A stretch of DNA of 64,000 nucleotides from Magnetospirillum sp. 15-1 (GTDB lineage: Bacteria; Pseudomonadota; Alphaproteobacteria; Rhodospirillales; Magnetospirillaceae), in contig NZ_FXXN01000024.1 of NCBI RefSeq assembly GCF_900184795.1, positions 70,366 to 134,365 of the forward strand. Direction: 5' to 3'. The notes below the pieces were generated by a model that saw nothing but the letters and a program-made list of their open reading frames with translations, had not been told where the DNA came from and did no database searches. Positions 44,995 through 56,341 of this stretch are shown piece after piece. A program made the translations under genes and the position numbers. Numbering within the stretch: position 1 is the first letter of the stretch; the number at the start of each line of letters is the position of its first letter.

Positions 44995-46862
44995 CCTTCG
45001 CCGCCGCCCTGGCCCGCAAGGGCAGCGTCGCCCACCGACTGATCATCCGCCTGGGCGTGGTGGGGCTTGTCCTGGCGCTGCTCATGGCGGTGGGGCTGAT
45101 CCTCGCCGACTACCACATCACCACCCAGCGGGCCGAGGAGCGCTTTCGGCAGATCGAGGCCGGCTACCTCGCCAGCGTGACGGAAAACGTCTGGCTGCAG
45201 GACGCCGAGCGGCTGGCCCAGCTGGTGACCGGCATCCGGCAGTTTCCCTATGTCCAACTGGTCCGCGTCACCGACGAAGGCGGCGCCGTCCTGGCCGAGG
45301 AAGGCGGCCGCGAGGATAGCGACGAGCTGACGGCCTCCTATCCCCTGACCCGGAATTATTCCGGACGCGATCTGGACATCGGCCGCCTGGACGTCTCGGT
45401 GAGCAAGAGCAGAATGCTCACGCCGGTGATCCACCGGGCCGGGCTGCTGTTCCTGGCCAACATCGTCCTGATGGCCGGCATCCTGGCCACCCTGTACTGG
45501 CAGGTCTACCGGCTGATCGCCCAACCGCTGGCCCGCATAGCGGCCCATGTGCGCCATATGAATCTCGACAAGGCCGACTGGGAGATGCCCCTGGATGCTC
45601 CCCACGACGAGTTGAAGGACCTGGCGGCCGCCTATGCCGAGATGCGCCACGCCATCGAGCGGGGCTACCACGCCGTCCAGTCCCGGGAAGAGCACCTGCG
45701 CATCCTGTTCGACAATTCCCCGGTTTCCCTGTGGGAGGAGGATTTCTCCAGGGTCAAGACGGAGCTGGAGTCCCTGCGCGGACAGGTCGTGGGCGGGATG
45801 GAGGCCTATCTCGACAGCCATCCGGACGTCGTCGACCGTTGCGCCGCCCAAGTGGTGGTGGTCAACGTCAACGCCGCCACCCTGGCGCTGCACAACGCGC
45901 CGAACCGCGCCGCCCTGCTCGGCAATCTGGAAAAGACCTTCACGCCAACCTCGCGCCAGGCCTTCGCCCGCCAGATCATGGCCATCTGGAACGGCGAGAC
46001 CCAGCTTTCCGTGGAAGGCGAGGTCAAGACCCTGGACGGCGACCCGCGGACCGTGGTGGTCCATTGGCGGGTTCCTCCGGGACATGAGGAACGGCTGGAC
46101 CGGGTGCTGGTGGCCCTGGAGAACATCACCGACCGCAAGACGGCCGAGCGGGCCCTGGCGGCCTCCGTCGACAAGCTGATGCGCACCAACCGGGAGCTGG
46201 AACGGATGACCGAGATCACCGCCCACGACCTGCAGGAACCGGTGCGCGGCATCGTCAGCTTCAGCCAGTTGCTGGAACGCCGGGTCGGCCGGACCCTGGA
46301 TGCCGATACCCACGAATTGCTGGATTACCTCGCCAAGGCCGGACGGCGGATGCAGGAGCAGATCCACGGCCTTCTCACCTATGCCCAGACCGCCCCGCTG
46401 GACGGCCGTATCGGGCCGACACCCCTGGACGCCCCCCTACGCCTGGCATTGAAAGGACTGGCGGACCAGATCGGGCGCGGCGGCGCCTCGGTCGAGGTCG
46501 GGCCTCTGCCCCGCGTGATGGGTGATCCGCAACTGCTGGCCGACCTGTTCACCCGGCTGATCGACAATGGCCTGAAATTCACCCGCGCCGAGTCCCGGCC
46601 CCGGATCGAGATCACGGCGACCACAGGGGACGGCATGGTCACCGTGGCGGTGGCCGATCACGGCATCGGCATCCTGCCGTCCTATGCCGGCGATGTTTTC
46701 CAGGTATTCCGCCGGCTCCACGGCCCCGACCAGTTTCCCGGCATCGGCATCGGCCTGGCCATCTGCCGCAAGATCGTCGAGCGCCTGGGTGGGCGCATCT
46801 GGATCGACACCTCGGTGACCGAAGGCTGCACCATCCGCTTCACCCTGCCGGAAGCGCCATAG
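44991..46862 (+). CDS. Membrane sensor histidine kinase coupled to a binding protein
   Basis: This 623-residue kinase has a transmembrane helix (about 20-40), a periplasmic region of about 105 residues, a second helix (about 150-172) and HAMP-like and PAS-like regions. A HisKA domain follows with the phosphoacceptor His in ITAHDLQEPVRG (about residue 411), then a HATPase_c domain with LIDNGLKFT, DHGIGI and GIGIGLAICRKI (the N, G1 and G2 boxes). The start is the ATG at 44991 that overlaps the previous stop. No response regulator is adjacent, so its partner is elsewhere. The HDLQEP form is that of phytochrome-type kinases. Confidence 0.88.
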   Translation: MTFAAALARKGSVAHRLIIRLGVVGLVLALLMAVGLILADYHITTQRAEERFRQIEAGYLASVTENVWLQDAERLAQLVTGIRQFPYVQLVRVTDEGGAVLAEEGGREDSDELTASYPLTRNYSGRDLDIGRLDVSVSKSRMLTPVIHRAGLLFLANIVLMAGILATLYWQVYRLIAQPLARIAAHVRHMNLDKADWEMPLDAPHDELKDLAAAYAEMRHAIERGYHAVQSREEHLRILFDNSPVSLWEEDFSRVKTELESLRGQVVGGMEAYLDSHPDVVDRCAAQVVVVNVNAATLALHNAPNRAALLGNLEKTFTPTSRQAFARQIMAIWNGETQLSVEGEVKTLDGDPRTVVVHWRVPPGHEERLDRVLVALENITDRKTAERALAASVDKLMRTNRELERMTEITAHDLQEPVRGIVSFSQLLERRVGRTLDADTHELLDYLAKAGRRMQEQIHGLLTYAQTAPLDGRIGPTPLDAPLRLALKGLADQIGRGGASVEVGPLPRVMGDPQLLADLFTRLIDNGLKFTRAESRPRIEITATTGDGMVTVAVADHGIGILPSYAGDVFQVFRRLHGPDQFPGIGIGLAICRKIVERLGGRIWIDTSVTEGCTIRFTLPEAP

Positions 46863-46863
46863 G

Positions 46864-46898
46864 AAAAGGGCGCCGCCCTCGAAAGGCGACGCCCTTTC
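46864..46898. terminator. Two-way hairpin terminator between kinase and cysNC
   Basis: AAAGGGCG pairs with CGCCCTTT, with an inner CGCC/GGCG stem and a 7-base loop. A run of A on one side and T on the other makes it suitable for both converging genes. Confidence 0.75.
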
Positions 46899-46916
46899 CA
46901 TAATTCCATGAAAGCC

Positions 46917-48857
46917 TCAGAGACCCCAGCCGTTGGCCTGCTCGCGGGCCGACAGCGAGAACGACTTCTCGATATAGCGCAGCAGGTCGGCCACGGTTTC
47001 GTCGACACTCTTGCCCTCGGTGGCCAGGGCCAGTTCCGGCAGGGCCGGAGGCTCGTAGGCCGAGGAAACACCGGTGAAGTCGGCGATCTCACCGGCACGG
47101 GCCTTCCTGTACAGTCCCTTGGGGTCACGACGCTCGCATTCGTCCAGGCTGGTCGCCACGTGCACTTCGTGGAAGGCATCGGGGTTGATGGCGCGGACCT
47201 TCTCGCGGTCGGCGCGGAAGGGCGAGATGAACGAGGTCACCACCACCATGCCGGCATCGGCGAACAGATGGGCCACCTCGCCCACCCGGCGGATGTTCTC
47301 GGCGCGGTCGGCATCGGAAAAGCCCAGATCGCCGCACAGGCCGGTACGCACGTTGTCGCCGTCCAGCACGGTGACCTGCCAGCCCTTGAGGAACAGCTGG
47401 CGCTCCACCTCCATGGCGATGCTCGACTTGCCGGCGCCCGACAGGCCGGTCAGCCACACCACGCCGCCGCGATGGCCATTGGTGATGGCGCGGGTTTCGG
47501 CATCCACCTTGTGGGGTACCTGGGTGACGTGGGAGGAGCGGTTGCGGGCCTCGTCCGAGGGAGTTTCGGCGATGACGCCGCCGCCGACGATGTCGTAGCC
47601 CTCGACCAGGACGAAGCGGCCCAGACGGGGATTGTCCACGAACGAGTCATGGGCGATGGGCGACTTGGCCCTGAACACCACCTCGGCGACGGCGTTGCGC
47701 GCCACCTCGGTACCCTGGTGGTTGGCGAGGTCCTCCACGTCGATGACCCGCTCGATCTTGGTCACCTCGACCACGTGCTCGGCGGTGGCCAGCTTCAGCT
47801 TGTAGCGCGAGCCCACCTTGAGCGGTCCCCTGCCCAGCCAGAAGACGCGGGCCTTCAGATCGTGGGACTGATAGGGAGCATGATGCTCCAGGCTGGCGAC
47901 ATTGCCGCGCTCGACGAAAATCTGCTCGTCGAGAGTGATGCCCACCGACTGCCCGGCTCCGGCCGAAACCGACGCGACGGAATTGCCCCAGGTCTCGATG
48001 GTGGCGATCTTGGCCATCTTGCCCGACGGCGAGAACACCAGGGTATCGCCCACCTTGAGGCGGCCGGATTCGATGCGGCCGGCGATGATGCGGCGCTCGT
48101 CGAACTTGTAGACGTCCTGCACCGGCAGGCGCAGTGCCAGATCGGTGGCGGGCTTGGCCGGCTCGAAGCGATCCAGCGCCCCCAGCACGCTGGGGCCGGT
48201 GTACCAGGGGGTCTCGGGCGCAAGGGAAGCGATGTTGGCACCTGAGCGGGCCGCCACCGGGATCACGTAGGTGGGCTCGACGCCGATGGAGTTGAGATAG
48301 GCGACGATCTCGGCCTTCACTTCCTCGAAGCGGACCTCGGAGAAGTCGACCAGATCCATCTTGTTGACCGCCACGGCGATCTGGCGCAGCCCCAGCAGAT
48401 GCAGCAGGTAGCCATGGCGGCGCGACTGCTCCTGCACGCCCTCGTCGGCGTCGATGACCAGCACGGCGGCCTCGGCGGAAGCCGCGCCCGACACCATGTT
48501 CTTCAGGAATTCCTTGTGGCCGGGGGCATCGATGATGACGTAGGGCCGGGCCTCGGTCTTGAAGCGGATCTGGGCGGTGTCGATGGTGATGCCCTGGTCG
48601 CGCTCGGCCTGCAGGGCGTCCATGACGAAGGCCCATTCGAAGGGCATGCCGCGCTTGTCGCAGACTTCCTTCAGGTATTCGACCTTGCCCTCGGGCAGCG
48701 CCCCGGTCTCGTTGAGGATGCGGCCGACCAGGGTGGACTTGCCGTGGTCCACGTGGCCGACCACGACGATCTTCATGGGAGAAGCGTTCTGGGGCGAAGC
48801 GTTCTGGGACACGGAAACCTCTGGGCTTACTTTAAGGGCGGTTGCGGTGCTGCTCAT
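46917..48857 (-). CDS. cysNC: Bifunctional sulfate adenylyltransferase large subunit / adenylylsulfate kinase
   Basis: This 646-residue fusion has a CysN GTPase module (residues about 28-440; P-loop GHVDHGKST, then DTAQIRF and [12 protein letters not shown]) and a CysC APS kinase module (about 460-646; P-loop GLSGAGKSS). CysN with CysD drives APS formation with GTP hydrolysis, and CysC makes PAPS. I start at ATG 48857; the first 27 residues hold a small QNASP duplication and are not conserved, so an internal GTG or the ATG before [12 protein letters not shown] is possible. It is the last gene of the cys operon and 19 bases after cysD. Confidence 0.95.
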   Translation of the reverse strand: MSSTATALKVSPEVSVSQNASPQNASPMKIVVVGHVDHGKSTLVGRILNETGALPEGKVEYLKEVCDKRGMPFEWAFVMDALQAERDQGITIDTAQIRFKTEARPYVIIDAPGHKEFLKNMVSGAASAEAAVLVIDADEGVQEQSRRHGYLLHLLGLRQIAVAVNKMDLVDFSEVRFEEVKAEIVAYLNSIGVEPTYVIPVAARSGANIASLAPETPWYTGPSVLGALDRFEPAKPATDLALRLPVQDVYKFDERRIIAGRIESGRLKVGDTLVFSPSGKMAKIATIETWGNSVASVSAGAGQSVGITLDEQIFVERGNVASLEHHAPYQSHDLKARVFWLGRGPLKVGSRYKLKLATAEHVVEVTKIERVIDVEDLANHQGTEVARNAVAEVVFRAKSPIAHDSFVDNPRLGRFVLVEGYDIVGGGVIAETPSDEARNRSSHVTQVPHKVDAETRAITNGHRGGVVWLTGLSGAGKSSIAMEVERQLFLKGWQVTVLDGDNVRTGLCGDLGFSDADRAENIRRVGEVAHLFADAGMVVVTSFISPFRADREKVRAINPDAFHEVHVATSLDECERRDPKGLYRKARAGEIADFTGVSSAYEPPALPELALATEGKSVDETVADLLRYIEKSFSLSAREQANGWGL

Positions 48858-48876
48858 GATATCAGGTGCCCCTCGC

Positions 48877-49677
48877 TCACATATAGCCGCCGGCGCGCAG
48901 ACGCTCGAAGGCGTCCTCGGATTCCTTGTCCTGGGCGCGGCCCGAACGTTCGGAAATCTTGGTGGTCTCCAGTTCCTCGATGATCTCGGCCACCGTCGAC
49001 GCGGTGGACGCCACCGAGCCGGTGCAGGGCGCACAGCCCAGCGAGCGATAGCGCCGCCCGTCCTTGGCGAAATAGAGGTCGACCATGGGGATGTTCTCGC
49101 GCTCGATATAGCGCCACACATCCAGCTCGGACCAGGCCAGCAGCGGGTGGATGCGCAGGTGGGTGCCGGGCGCGAAATCGGTCTTGAACTGGTCCCAGAA
49201 CTCGGGCGGCTGGTCCTTGAAATCCCATTCGGCCGACTGGTTGCGCGGGCTGAACACCCGTTCCTTGGCCCGCGTGCCCTCCTCGTCGCGGCGGATGCCG
49301 GCGATGACGCCGGTGAAGCCGTGCTTGGCCAGCAGGGCCTTCAGCCCCTCGGTCTTGAGCGCGGTGCAGCACTCGACGCGGCCGTTATGAGGCCCCATGC
49401 CGGCGGCCAGCGCCTCGGTGTTCTCGCCGACGATCAGCGGCAGGTTCCATTCCTTGGCGACCCGGTCGCGGAACTCGATCATTTCCGGGATCTTGTGCTT
49501 GGTGTCCACATGCAGCACGGGGAACGGCACATGGCCGAAGAAGGCCTTGCGGGCCAGCCACAGCATGACGTTGGAATCCTTACCGATCGACCACAGCATG
49601 GCGATCTTGTCGAGGCGGTTGAAGGCCTCGCGCAGGATGTAGATGGATTGGCTCTCCAAGGCGTCGAGATCGTTCAT
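48877..49677 (-). CDS. cysD: Sulfate adenylyltransferase small subunit
   Basis: CysD uses ATP to make APS from sulfate, working with CysN. This protein of about 266 residues shows the PP-loop signature [16 protein letters not shown] and the family segments [19 protein letters not shown] and [11 protein letters not shown], near the C-terminus [17 protein letters not shown]. The start at ATG 49677 ([15 protein letters not shown]) matches the family; ATG 49683 would add two residues. It follows cysH by 27 bases. Confidence 0.96.
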   Translation of the reverse strand: MNDLDALESQSIYILREAFNRLDKIAMLWSIGKDSNVMLWLARKAFFGHVPFPVLHVDTKHKIPEMIEFRDRVAKEWNLPLIVGENTEALAAGMGPHNGRVECCTALKTEGLKALLAKHGFTGVIAGIRRDEEGTRAKERVFSPRNQSAEWDFKDQPPEFWDQFKTDFAPGTHLRIHPLLAWSELDVWRYIERENIPMVDLYFAKDGRRYRSLGCAPCTGSVASTASTVAEIIEELETTKISERSGRAQDKESEDAFERLRAGGYM

Positions 49678-49704
49678 GATCATCTCTTTATTGTCTTTCC
49701 GCGT

Positions 49705-50402
49705 TCAGATCCCGGCGCCGTCGAGGCCCAGGGACATGGTGTGAATACCGCATTCGCTTTTGCCCTTGCCGGCCCAGCGCCCGGCACGGGCGGGCTGGCC
49801 GGGGTCCACCGGACGGGTACACGGCCAACACCCGATGGAACGGTAGTTCTGCGCCACCAGCGGATGGCGCGGCAGGTTGCGGCGAAGGAAATGGGCCTCG
49901 ATCTCCTCGGCCCGCCAATTGGCCAGCGGACTGATCTTGAGCACGCCGCCGGCATTCTCGAGGGTCGCAAGATGTTCGCGCTCGAAGCCGTGAGCCCGCT
50001 TGCGCCCATCCACCAGACCGGCATACCCCGCCACGGCGCGGGCCAGCGGCCGGACCTTGCGCAGTTCACAGCAGCGATCCTCGTCGGTCCGCCACAAATC
50101 CTCGGCCAGGGCCAATTCCTGGTCATTGGGACGGACCACCACCACATTGGTCAGACCCAGGCGACGCTCCAGTTGGTAGCGATACTCCAGAGTCTCATCA
50201 AACAGTTCGTTGGTGTCGAGAAAAATCACCGGCATACCGGGGTCCACCTCGGCGACCAGATCGAGCAGCACGGCGGATTCCGCCCCGAAGGACGAGGTCA
50301 CCGCCATACGCCCGGCCAGTTCGCCCCCGACCAGGGCAGCCAGCAATTCCTTGCCGTCCAGATGACCGTGGGCGCGGATCAGGTGTTCCACGTCGAGGGA
50401 CA

Positions 50403-50403
<1 letters not shown>
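49705..50403 (-). CDS. cysH: Assimilatory adenylyl-sulfate (or PAPS) reductase
   Basis: CysH reduces activated sulfate to sulfite. This 232-residue form has the cysteine pattern of [4Fe-4S]-containing enzymes: C111-C112 (RCCELRKV) and C192-x2-C195 (GCWPC), with the catalytic cysteine C218 in SECGIH. That pattern usually indicates APS as substrate, although the same operon contains an APS kinase domain, so either may be used. The PP-loop is SSFGAESAVLLDLV. Its start codon overlaps the sulfite reductase stop (ATGA), so the two are coupled. Confidence 0.93.
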
Positions 50404-52499
<2,096 letters not shown>

Positions 52500-52520
52500 G
52501 ACTGGTCCTCTTGCTTTTTT

Positions 52521-52538
52521 TACACACAGCAATGTGTA
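52521..52538. promoter_or_regulatory. Candidate operator in the divergent cysI/rhodanese promoter region
   Basis: TACACA (52521-52526) and TGTGTA (52533-52538) form an inverted repeat 22 bases before cysI. The region to 52652 is AT-rich for this genome and holds AACATTTTTTCGTGTACAATA, so promoters for both directions are likely. No regulator is identified. Confidence 0.4.
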
Positions 52539-52652
52539 TGATGTCGATGAACTACGGTTTACCCCACATTTCACACCCCGGTCAACATTTTTTCGTGTAC
52601 AATATATCTATTATGCACTAGAGATTATGTAGTTTCTAACCCGGAGCCTTTC

Positions 52653-53087
52653 ATGAGCAACCCGTCCACCCCCGGCTATGCCGGAGAAATCTCCCCCGCC
52701 GCCGCCTGGGAGCGCCTTGCTTCCGACCCGTCGGCCAAGGTCATCGACGTCCGCACCCAGGCGGAATGGTCGTTCGTCGGCGTACCCGACCTGTCGCCGG
52801 TCGGCAAGCAGGTTCTGCTGGTCTCGTGGCAGGTCTTCCCCACCATGGCCCGCAACGACGCCTTCGTCGCCCAGGTGGAAGCCCATGGCGTGAAGAAGGA
52901 CGACACCTTGCTGCTGCTGTGCCGCTCGGGCGTACGCTCGCGCGCGGCGGCCGAACTGTTGACCCAGTTGGGCTATACCGGCGCCTGGAACGTCACCGAC
53001 GGCTTCGAGGGTCCTCATGATTCCACCAAGCACCGCGGCGCGGTGGCGGGGTGGAAAGCTTCGGGCCTGCCCTGGGCGCAAGGCTGA
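52653..53087 (+). CDS. Rhodanese-domain sulfurtransferase
   Basis: This 144-residue single-domain rhodanese could transfer sulfane sulfur. The active Cys is C90 in LLCRSGVRSR, and the other rhodanese landmarks are VIDVRTQAEWSFVGVPD and NVTDGFEG. There is no signal peptide or membrane helix. It is divergent from the cys operon, sharing its 150-base control region, so a link to sulfur assimilation is likely. Confidence 0.92.
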   Translation: MSNPSTPGYAGEISPAAAWERLASDPSAKVIDVRTQAEWSFVGVPDLSPVGKQVLLVSWQVFPTMARNDAFVAQVEAHGVKKDDTLLLLCRSGVRSRAAAELLTQLGYTGAWNVTDGFEGPHDSTKHRGAVAGWKASGLPWAQG

Positions 53088-53228
53088 CGACTTGTGATAA
53101 TTCCCTGCGGCGCCCCTGTTGCCCGTTGACACCCGGGCCGATTGGATCGATATCGAGTCGTGCGGAAGGGCATACCCTCCCGCCAATGGTGCTGTTCGCC
53201 CGCCCGTCGGGCTAGAGGTCATACGGTA

Positions 53229-54836
53229 TTGTCGTCGCGCCCGCTGCTTTTCTCTCTGACCATGGGCCTGGCCGTCTTCGGCTGGGAGCCATCGGCGCAG
53301 GCCCAATCCGCCGCTGAAACCCAGCGCCGGCTCGAGGCGGCCATCACCGCCGCCCCGCTGGTCGAACCCGCCCCCGAGGGCAAGGCGCTGCGCGACTTCT
53401 ATCGCGGGCGCCAGGGGCAGGCCGCCTGGAGTTCCGCCACCGCCGAAGCCCTGCTGCGCGAGGCCCGCGCCCTGGCGACGGCCCAGGGTCTCGACCCCGC
53501 CACCTATGCCTTGCCGACGGCGGGAAGCGATTTGGACGGCGACGTGCTGGTCAGCGCCACGCTGCTGCGCTTCGGACGCGATCTGGCCATCGGCGCGGTG
53601 CCGCCCGCCCGCAATGTCGGCGGGTTCGGCGCCGAGACGCGCAATGATTTCGACGGGGTCCGCTTCCTCAAGGCGCTGGCCGAGGGCAAGCCCCTGGCCG
53701 AGCAGATCGAGACGGTCTCCCCCCATTACGTCGGTTATGTCCGGCTGCGCGACGGTCTGGAAAAGGCCCGCGCCATCGCCGTTTCCGGCGGCTGGCCCAC
53801 CCTTCCCGACGGCGCCAAGCTGGTCCCCGGCGAGACCGACGAGCGCGTACAGGTACTGCGCCGCCGCCTGATCGCCTCGGGCGACCTGGGAGAGGCCTTC
53901 TCCGAGGGCAAGACCTATGACGGCCCGCTGATCGAGGCGGTGAAGCGCTTCCAGCTCCGCCACGGCCTCGATCCCGACGCCACCATCGGCGGCAAGACGC
54001 TGGCCCATCTCAACGTTCCCGCCGACGCGCGGGCCCGGCAGATCGCCGTCAATCTGGAACGCTGGCGCTGGATGCCCCGCACGTTCGGGCGCAACCACAT
54101 CGCCGTCAATATCGCCGCCCAGCAGATGGAAGTGGTCGAGGACGGCAACATCACCATGACCATGCGGGTGGTGGTGGGCGACACCAAGCACCCGACGCCG
54201 AGCATGAACACCACCATGAGTTCGGTGGTGCTCAACCCCGCCTGGCGGGTGCCGACCAGCATCGCCAACAAGGAAATCCTGCCCAAGCTGCGCAAGGACC
54301 CCAACTACCTGAGCAGCAGCAAGCTCCAGATCGTCGACTACCCCGAGGGCAGCCCCGAATCGGCGGGCGACGGCGTGGACTGGAACGCCATCGGCAAGAA
54401 GTTCCCCTATCGCCTGCGTCAGCCGCCGGGGCCGGACAACGCCCTGGGCCAGTTGAAGTTCAACCTGACCGATTCCGACGACATCTACATGCACGACACC
54501 CCCAACCGGAAGGCCTTCGGCCGCTCGTACCGGGCGCTGTCCCATGGCTGCGTGCGGCTGGAACGGCCGGTGGAACTGGGCGAGATGCTGCTGGGCTCGC
54601 GCTGGCAGGGCAAGCTGGCCGAAAACATCTCCGCCAACCGCTCGACCCGCACCCTGATGCTGGAGCGGACCACGCCGGTTTATATGATGTACTGGACCGC
54701 CTGGGCCGACGAGAGCGGAAATCTCCACTTCCGCGACGACCTTTACGGCCACGACCGCCGGCTGATGACCGCCCTGGAGCGCGCCCGCACTCCGGCCATC
54801 CGTCCGGCCACGGGCCGCACCGCCGGCGCGTCCTGA
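53229..54836 (+). CDS. L,D-transpeptidase, YcbB/LdtD type
   Basis: This protein of about 535 residues forms 3-3 cross-links in peptidoglycan. It has a signal peptide (from TTG 53229, ending AQAQS), a region resembling the scaffold of LdtD (about 30-170), a peptidoglycan-binding-like domain (VKRFQLRHGLDPDATIGGKTLAHLN, about 235-265) and the YkuD catalytic domain (about 310-470). The catalytic Cys is in SHGCVRLE, around residue 441. The longest frame begins at TTG 53142, but no ribosome site suits it; the start is uncertain. The DUF882 gene follows, as ycbK follows ycbB in E. coli. Confidence 0.9.
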   Translation: MSSRPLLFSLTMGLAVFGWEPSAQAQSAAETQRRLEAAITAAPLVEPAPEGKALRDFYRGRQGQAAWSSATAEALLREARALATAQGLDPATYALPTAGSDLDGDVLVSATLLRFGRDLAIGAVPPARNVGGFGAETRNDFDGVRFLKALAEGKPLAEQIETVSPHYVGYVRLRDGLEKARAIAVSGGWPTLPDGAKLVPGETDERVQVLRRRLIASGDLGEAFSEGKTYDGPLIEAVKRFQLRHGLDPDATIGGKTLAHLNVPADARARQIAVNLERWRWMPRTFGRNHIAVNIAAQQMEVVEDGNITMTMRVVVGDTKHPTPSMNTTMSSVVLNPAWRVPTSIANKEILPKLRKDPNYLSSSKLQIVDYPEGSPESAGDGVDWNAIGKKFPYRLRQPPGPDNALGQLKFNLTDSDDIYMHDTPNRKAFGRSYRALSHGCVRLERPVELGEMLLGSRWQGKLAENISANRSTRTLMLERTTPVYMMYWTAWADESGNLHFRDDLYGHDRRLMTALERARTPAIRPATGRTAGAS

Positions 54837-54953
54837 CCTACCCACCCCTACCCGTTCGCGGAACCAAGGGGTAGTTGACTCCCGCCCGCCCCAAAATGGT
54901 AATAAGGTCTCCGCCCGAGGGGGAGTGCCTCGGACAACAGGGACGGAGGGGGA

Positions 54954-55502
54954 ATGTTCGATAAGGCGAAGAGCCGACGTGGCTTCCTTGGACTCGGTCT
55001 GAGCGCGGCAGCCACCCTGGTGGTCAGCAATCCGGTCGAGGCCGCGGTCCGCCGCCTGCCGGAACGCCAGATCCATCTGTACAACACCCACACGGGCGAG
55101 ACCTTCAAGTCCGTCTATTGGGCCGAGGGGCACTACCAGACCAAGTGCATCGCCCAGATCAGCCGCTTCCTGCGCGATCACCGCAACAATCAGGTCCACC
55201 CCATCGACCCCAAGCTGCTCGACCTGATGACCTCGGTCCAGCGCAAGGTGGGGGCCAAGGGGCCGATCCACATCATCTGCGGCTACCGCTCGCCGACCAC
55301 CAACGCCATCATGGCCTCGCTCAGCGACGGCGTCGCCACCCAGTCCCTGCACACCCAGGGCAAGGCGGTGGATATCCGGCTGCCCGGCCACGGCACCCGC
55401 ATGGTGGGCAGAGCCGCCCTGTCGCTCAAGGGCGGCGGCGTCGGCATGTATCCCGAATCCGATTTCGTCCACATCGACACCGGTCGCGTGCGGACCTGGT
55501 AG
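54954..55502 (+). CDS. DUF882/M15-type peptidoglycan peptidase (YcbK/MepK-like)
   Basis: This 182-residue protein is predicted to cut peptidoglycan cross-links and is exported by the Tat pathway (SRRGFLGLG at residues 8-16). Zinc-site motifs of the M15-like fold are visible: GYRSPTTNAIMA, SLHTQGKAVDIRLPG (His and Asp), and FVHIDTG (His). E. coli MepK cleaves 3-3 cross-links, which the L,D-transpeptidase upstream makes; here the two genes lie 117 bases apart on the same strand. GGAGGGGGA precedes the ATG. Confidence 0.9.
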   Translation: MFDKAKSRRGFLGLGLSAAATLVVSNPVEAAVRRLPERQIHLYNTHTGETFKSVYWAEGHYQTKCIAQISRFLRDHRNNQVHPIDPKLLDLMTSVQRKVGAKGPIHIICGYRSPTTNAIMASLSDGVATQSLHTQGKAVDIRLPGHGTRMVGRAALSLKGGGVGMYPESDFVHIDTGRVRTW

Positions 55503-55507
55503 AATGA

Positions 55508-55534
55508 GAACGCGGCCGTGACGGCCGCGTTTCG
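55508..55534 (+). terminator. Hairpin terminator after the DUF882 gene
   Basis: ACGCGGCCG (55510-55518) pairs with CGGCCGCGT (55522-55530) and is followed by TTCGCTT. It can serve the converging genes on both strands. Confidence 0.65.
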
Positions 55535-55549
55535 CTTCATTCCCCGCCC

Positions 55550-56212
55550 CTACTTCCCCTTGCGCCCTTCAAGCAGCGGCCGGAGGTTCTCCACCGCCTG
55601 GACCACCTTGTCCGGCGGCACCTGACGCAGGTCGAAGCCGAACCAGCCCTTGGGCAGGTCGAACATCTGACGCTCCACCGCTCCGACCCGCACGTCGGAC
55701 AGGCTCATCTCCACCGGAGAATCGTCGCCATCGGTGCTGCTCAGCACGCCGACCGCCTTGACGACGATGCCGTCGCGGCTGGTCCAGATGTCGCCGGTGA
55801 AGCCACCCTTCGGCCCCTCGGCCCGGGTCTTCCAGCGGGTGGCGCGCAGACCGGCCACATTCTCCTCGCGCAGACGGGTGCGGTTGACCTGCCAGGCGTC
55901 GAGGCCGCCGACCATGCCGGCGGCGGCCCGCAGCGACAACCCCACGTACCACTTGCCCGACAGCCCCAGCAGATAGGCGGCGTCGGCGTTGCGGTCGATC
56001 AGGACGCCCTGGCCGCCGCCGCTGGTGGCGACCTCGCGCCGCTCCAGGCCCGGCATATGCCAGACCCGGCCATGATAGGTGCCGCGCGACGAGGTGACCG
56101 AGAAGGCGGCGGTATAGGAAGCCGGCACGTCCAGCAGGTCGAGGGCCGGCTCGGCCGCCAGGGCGGGCAGCCCCCAGGCAAGCATGAACAACAGGGCGAT
56201 GAGATGGCGCAC
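55550..56212 (-). CDS. Exported protein of unknown function
   Basis: I do not recognise this 220-residue protein. It starts at GTG 56212 (MRHLIALLFMLAWG), seven bases after GAGG, and has a signal peptide ending LAAEP near residue 21. The mature part is beta-rich (for example RWKTRAEGPKGGFTGDIWTSRDG) and resembles the lipoprotein-carrier-like fold used by LolA and DUF4412 proteins, by eye only. It converges with the DUF882 gene and is divergent from a hybrid sensor kinase gene 129 bases away. An envelope role is plausible. Confidence 0.75.
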   Translation of the reverse strand: MRHLIALLFMLAWGLPALAAEPALDLLDVPASYTAAFSVTSSRGTYHGRVWHMPGLERREVATSGGGQGVLIDRNADAAYLLGLSGKWYVGLSLRAAAGMVGGLDAWQVNRTRLREENVAGLRATRWKTRAEGPKGGFTGDIWTSRDGIVVKAVGVLSSTDGDDSPVEMSLSDVRVGAVERQMFDLPKGWFGFDLRQVPPDKVVQAVENLRPLLEGRKGK

Positions 56213-56341
56213 GGGAAAGCCTCGCTGATGACCGGCGGGCAGCAAAGCACGGGCAAGCCGCCGGCTCAAGGGGCCAGAAACAATCCGGTTGCGCCGCCAC
56301 CGGCCTACCGTATCATCATCGCGAGGCATGGAGAGGACGCA

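Noticed and set aside
52611-55472. A minus-strand open frame of 953 codons opposite the rhodanese and L,D-transpeptidase genes
   Set aside because: The plus-strand genes have clear catalytic motifs, and this frame has none; it is a shadow.
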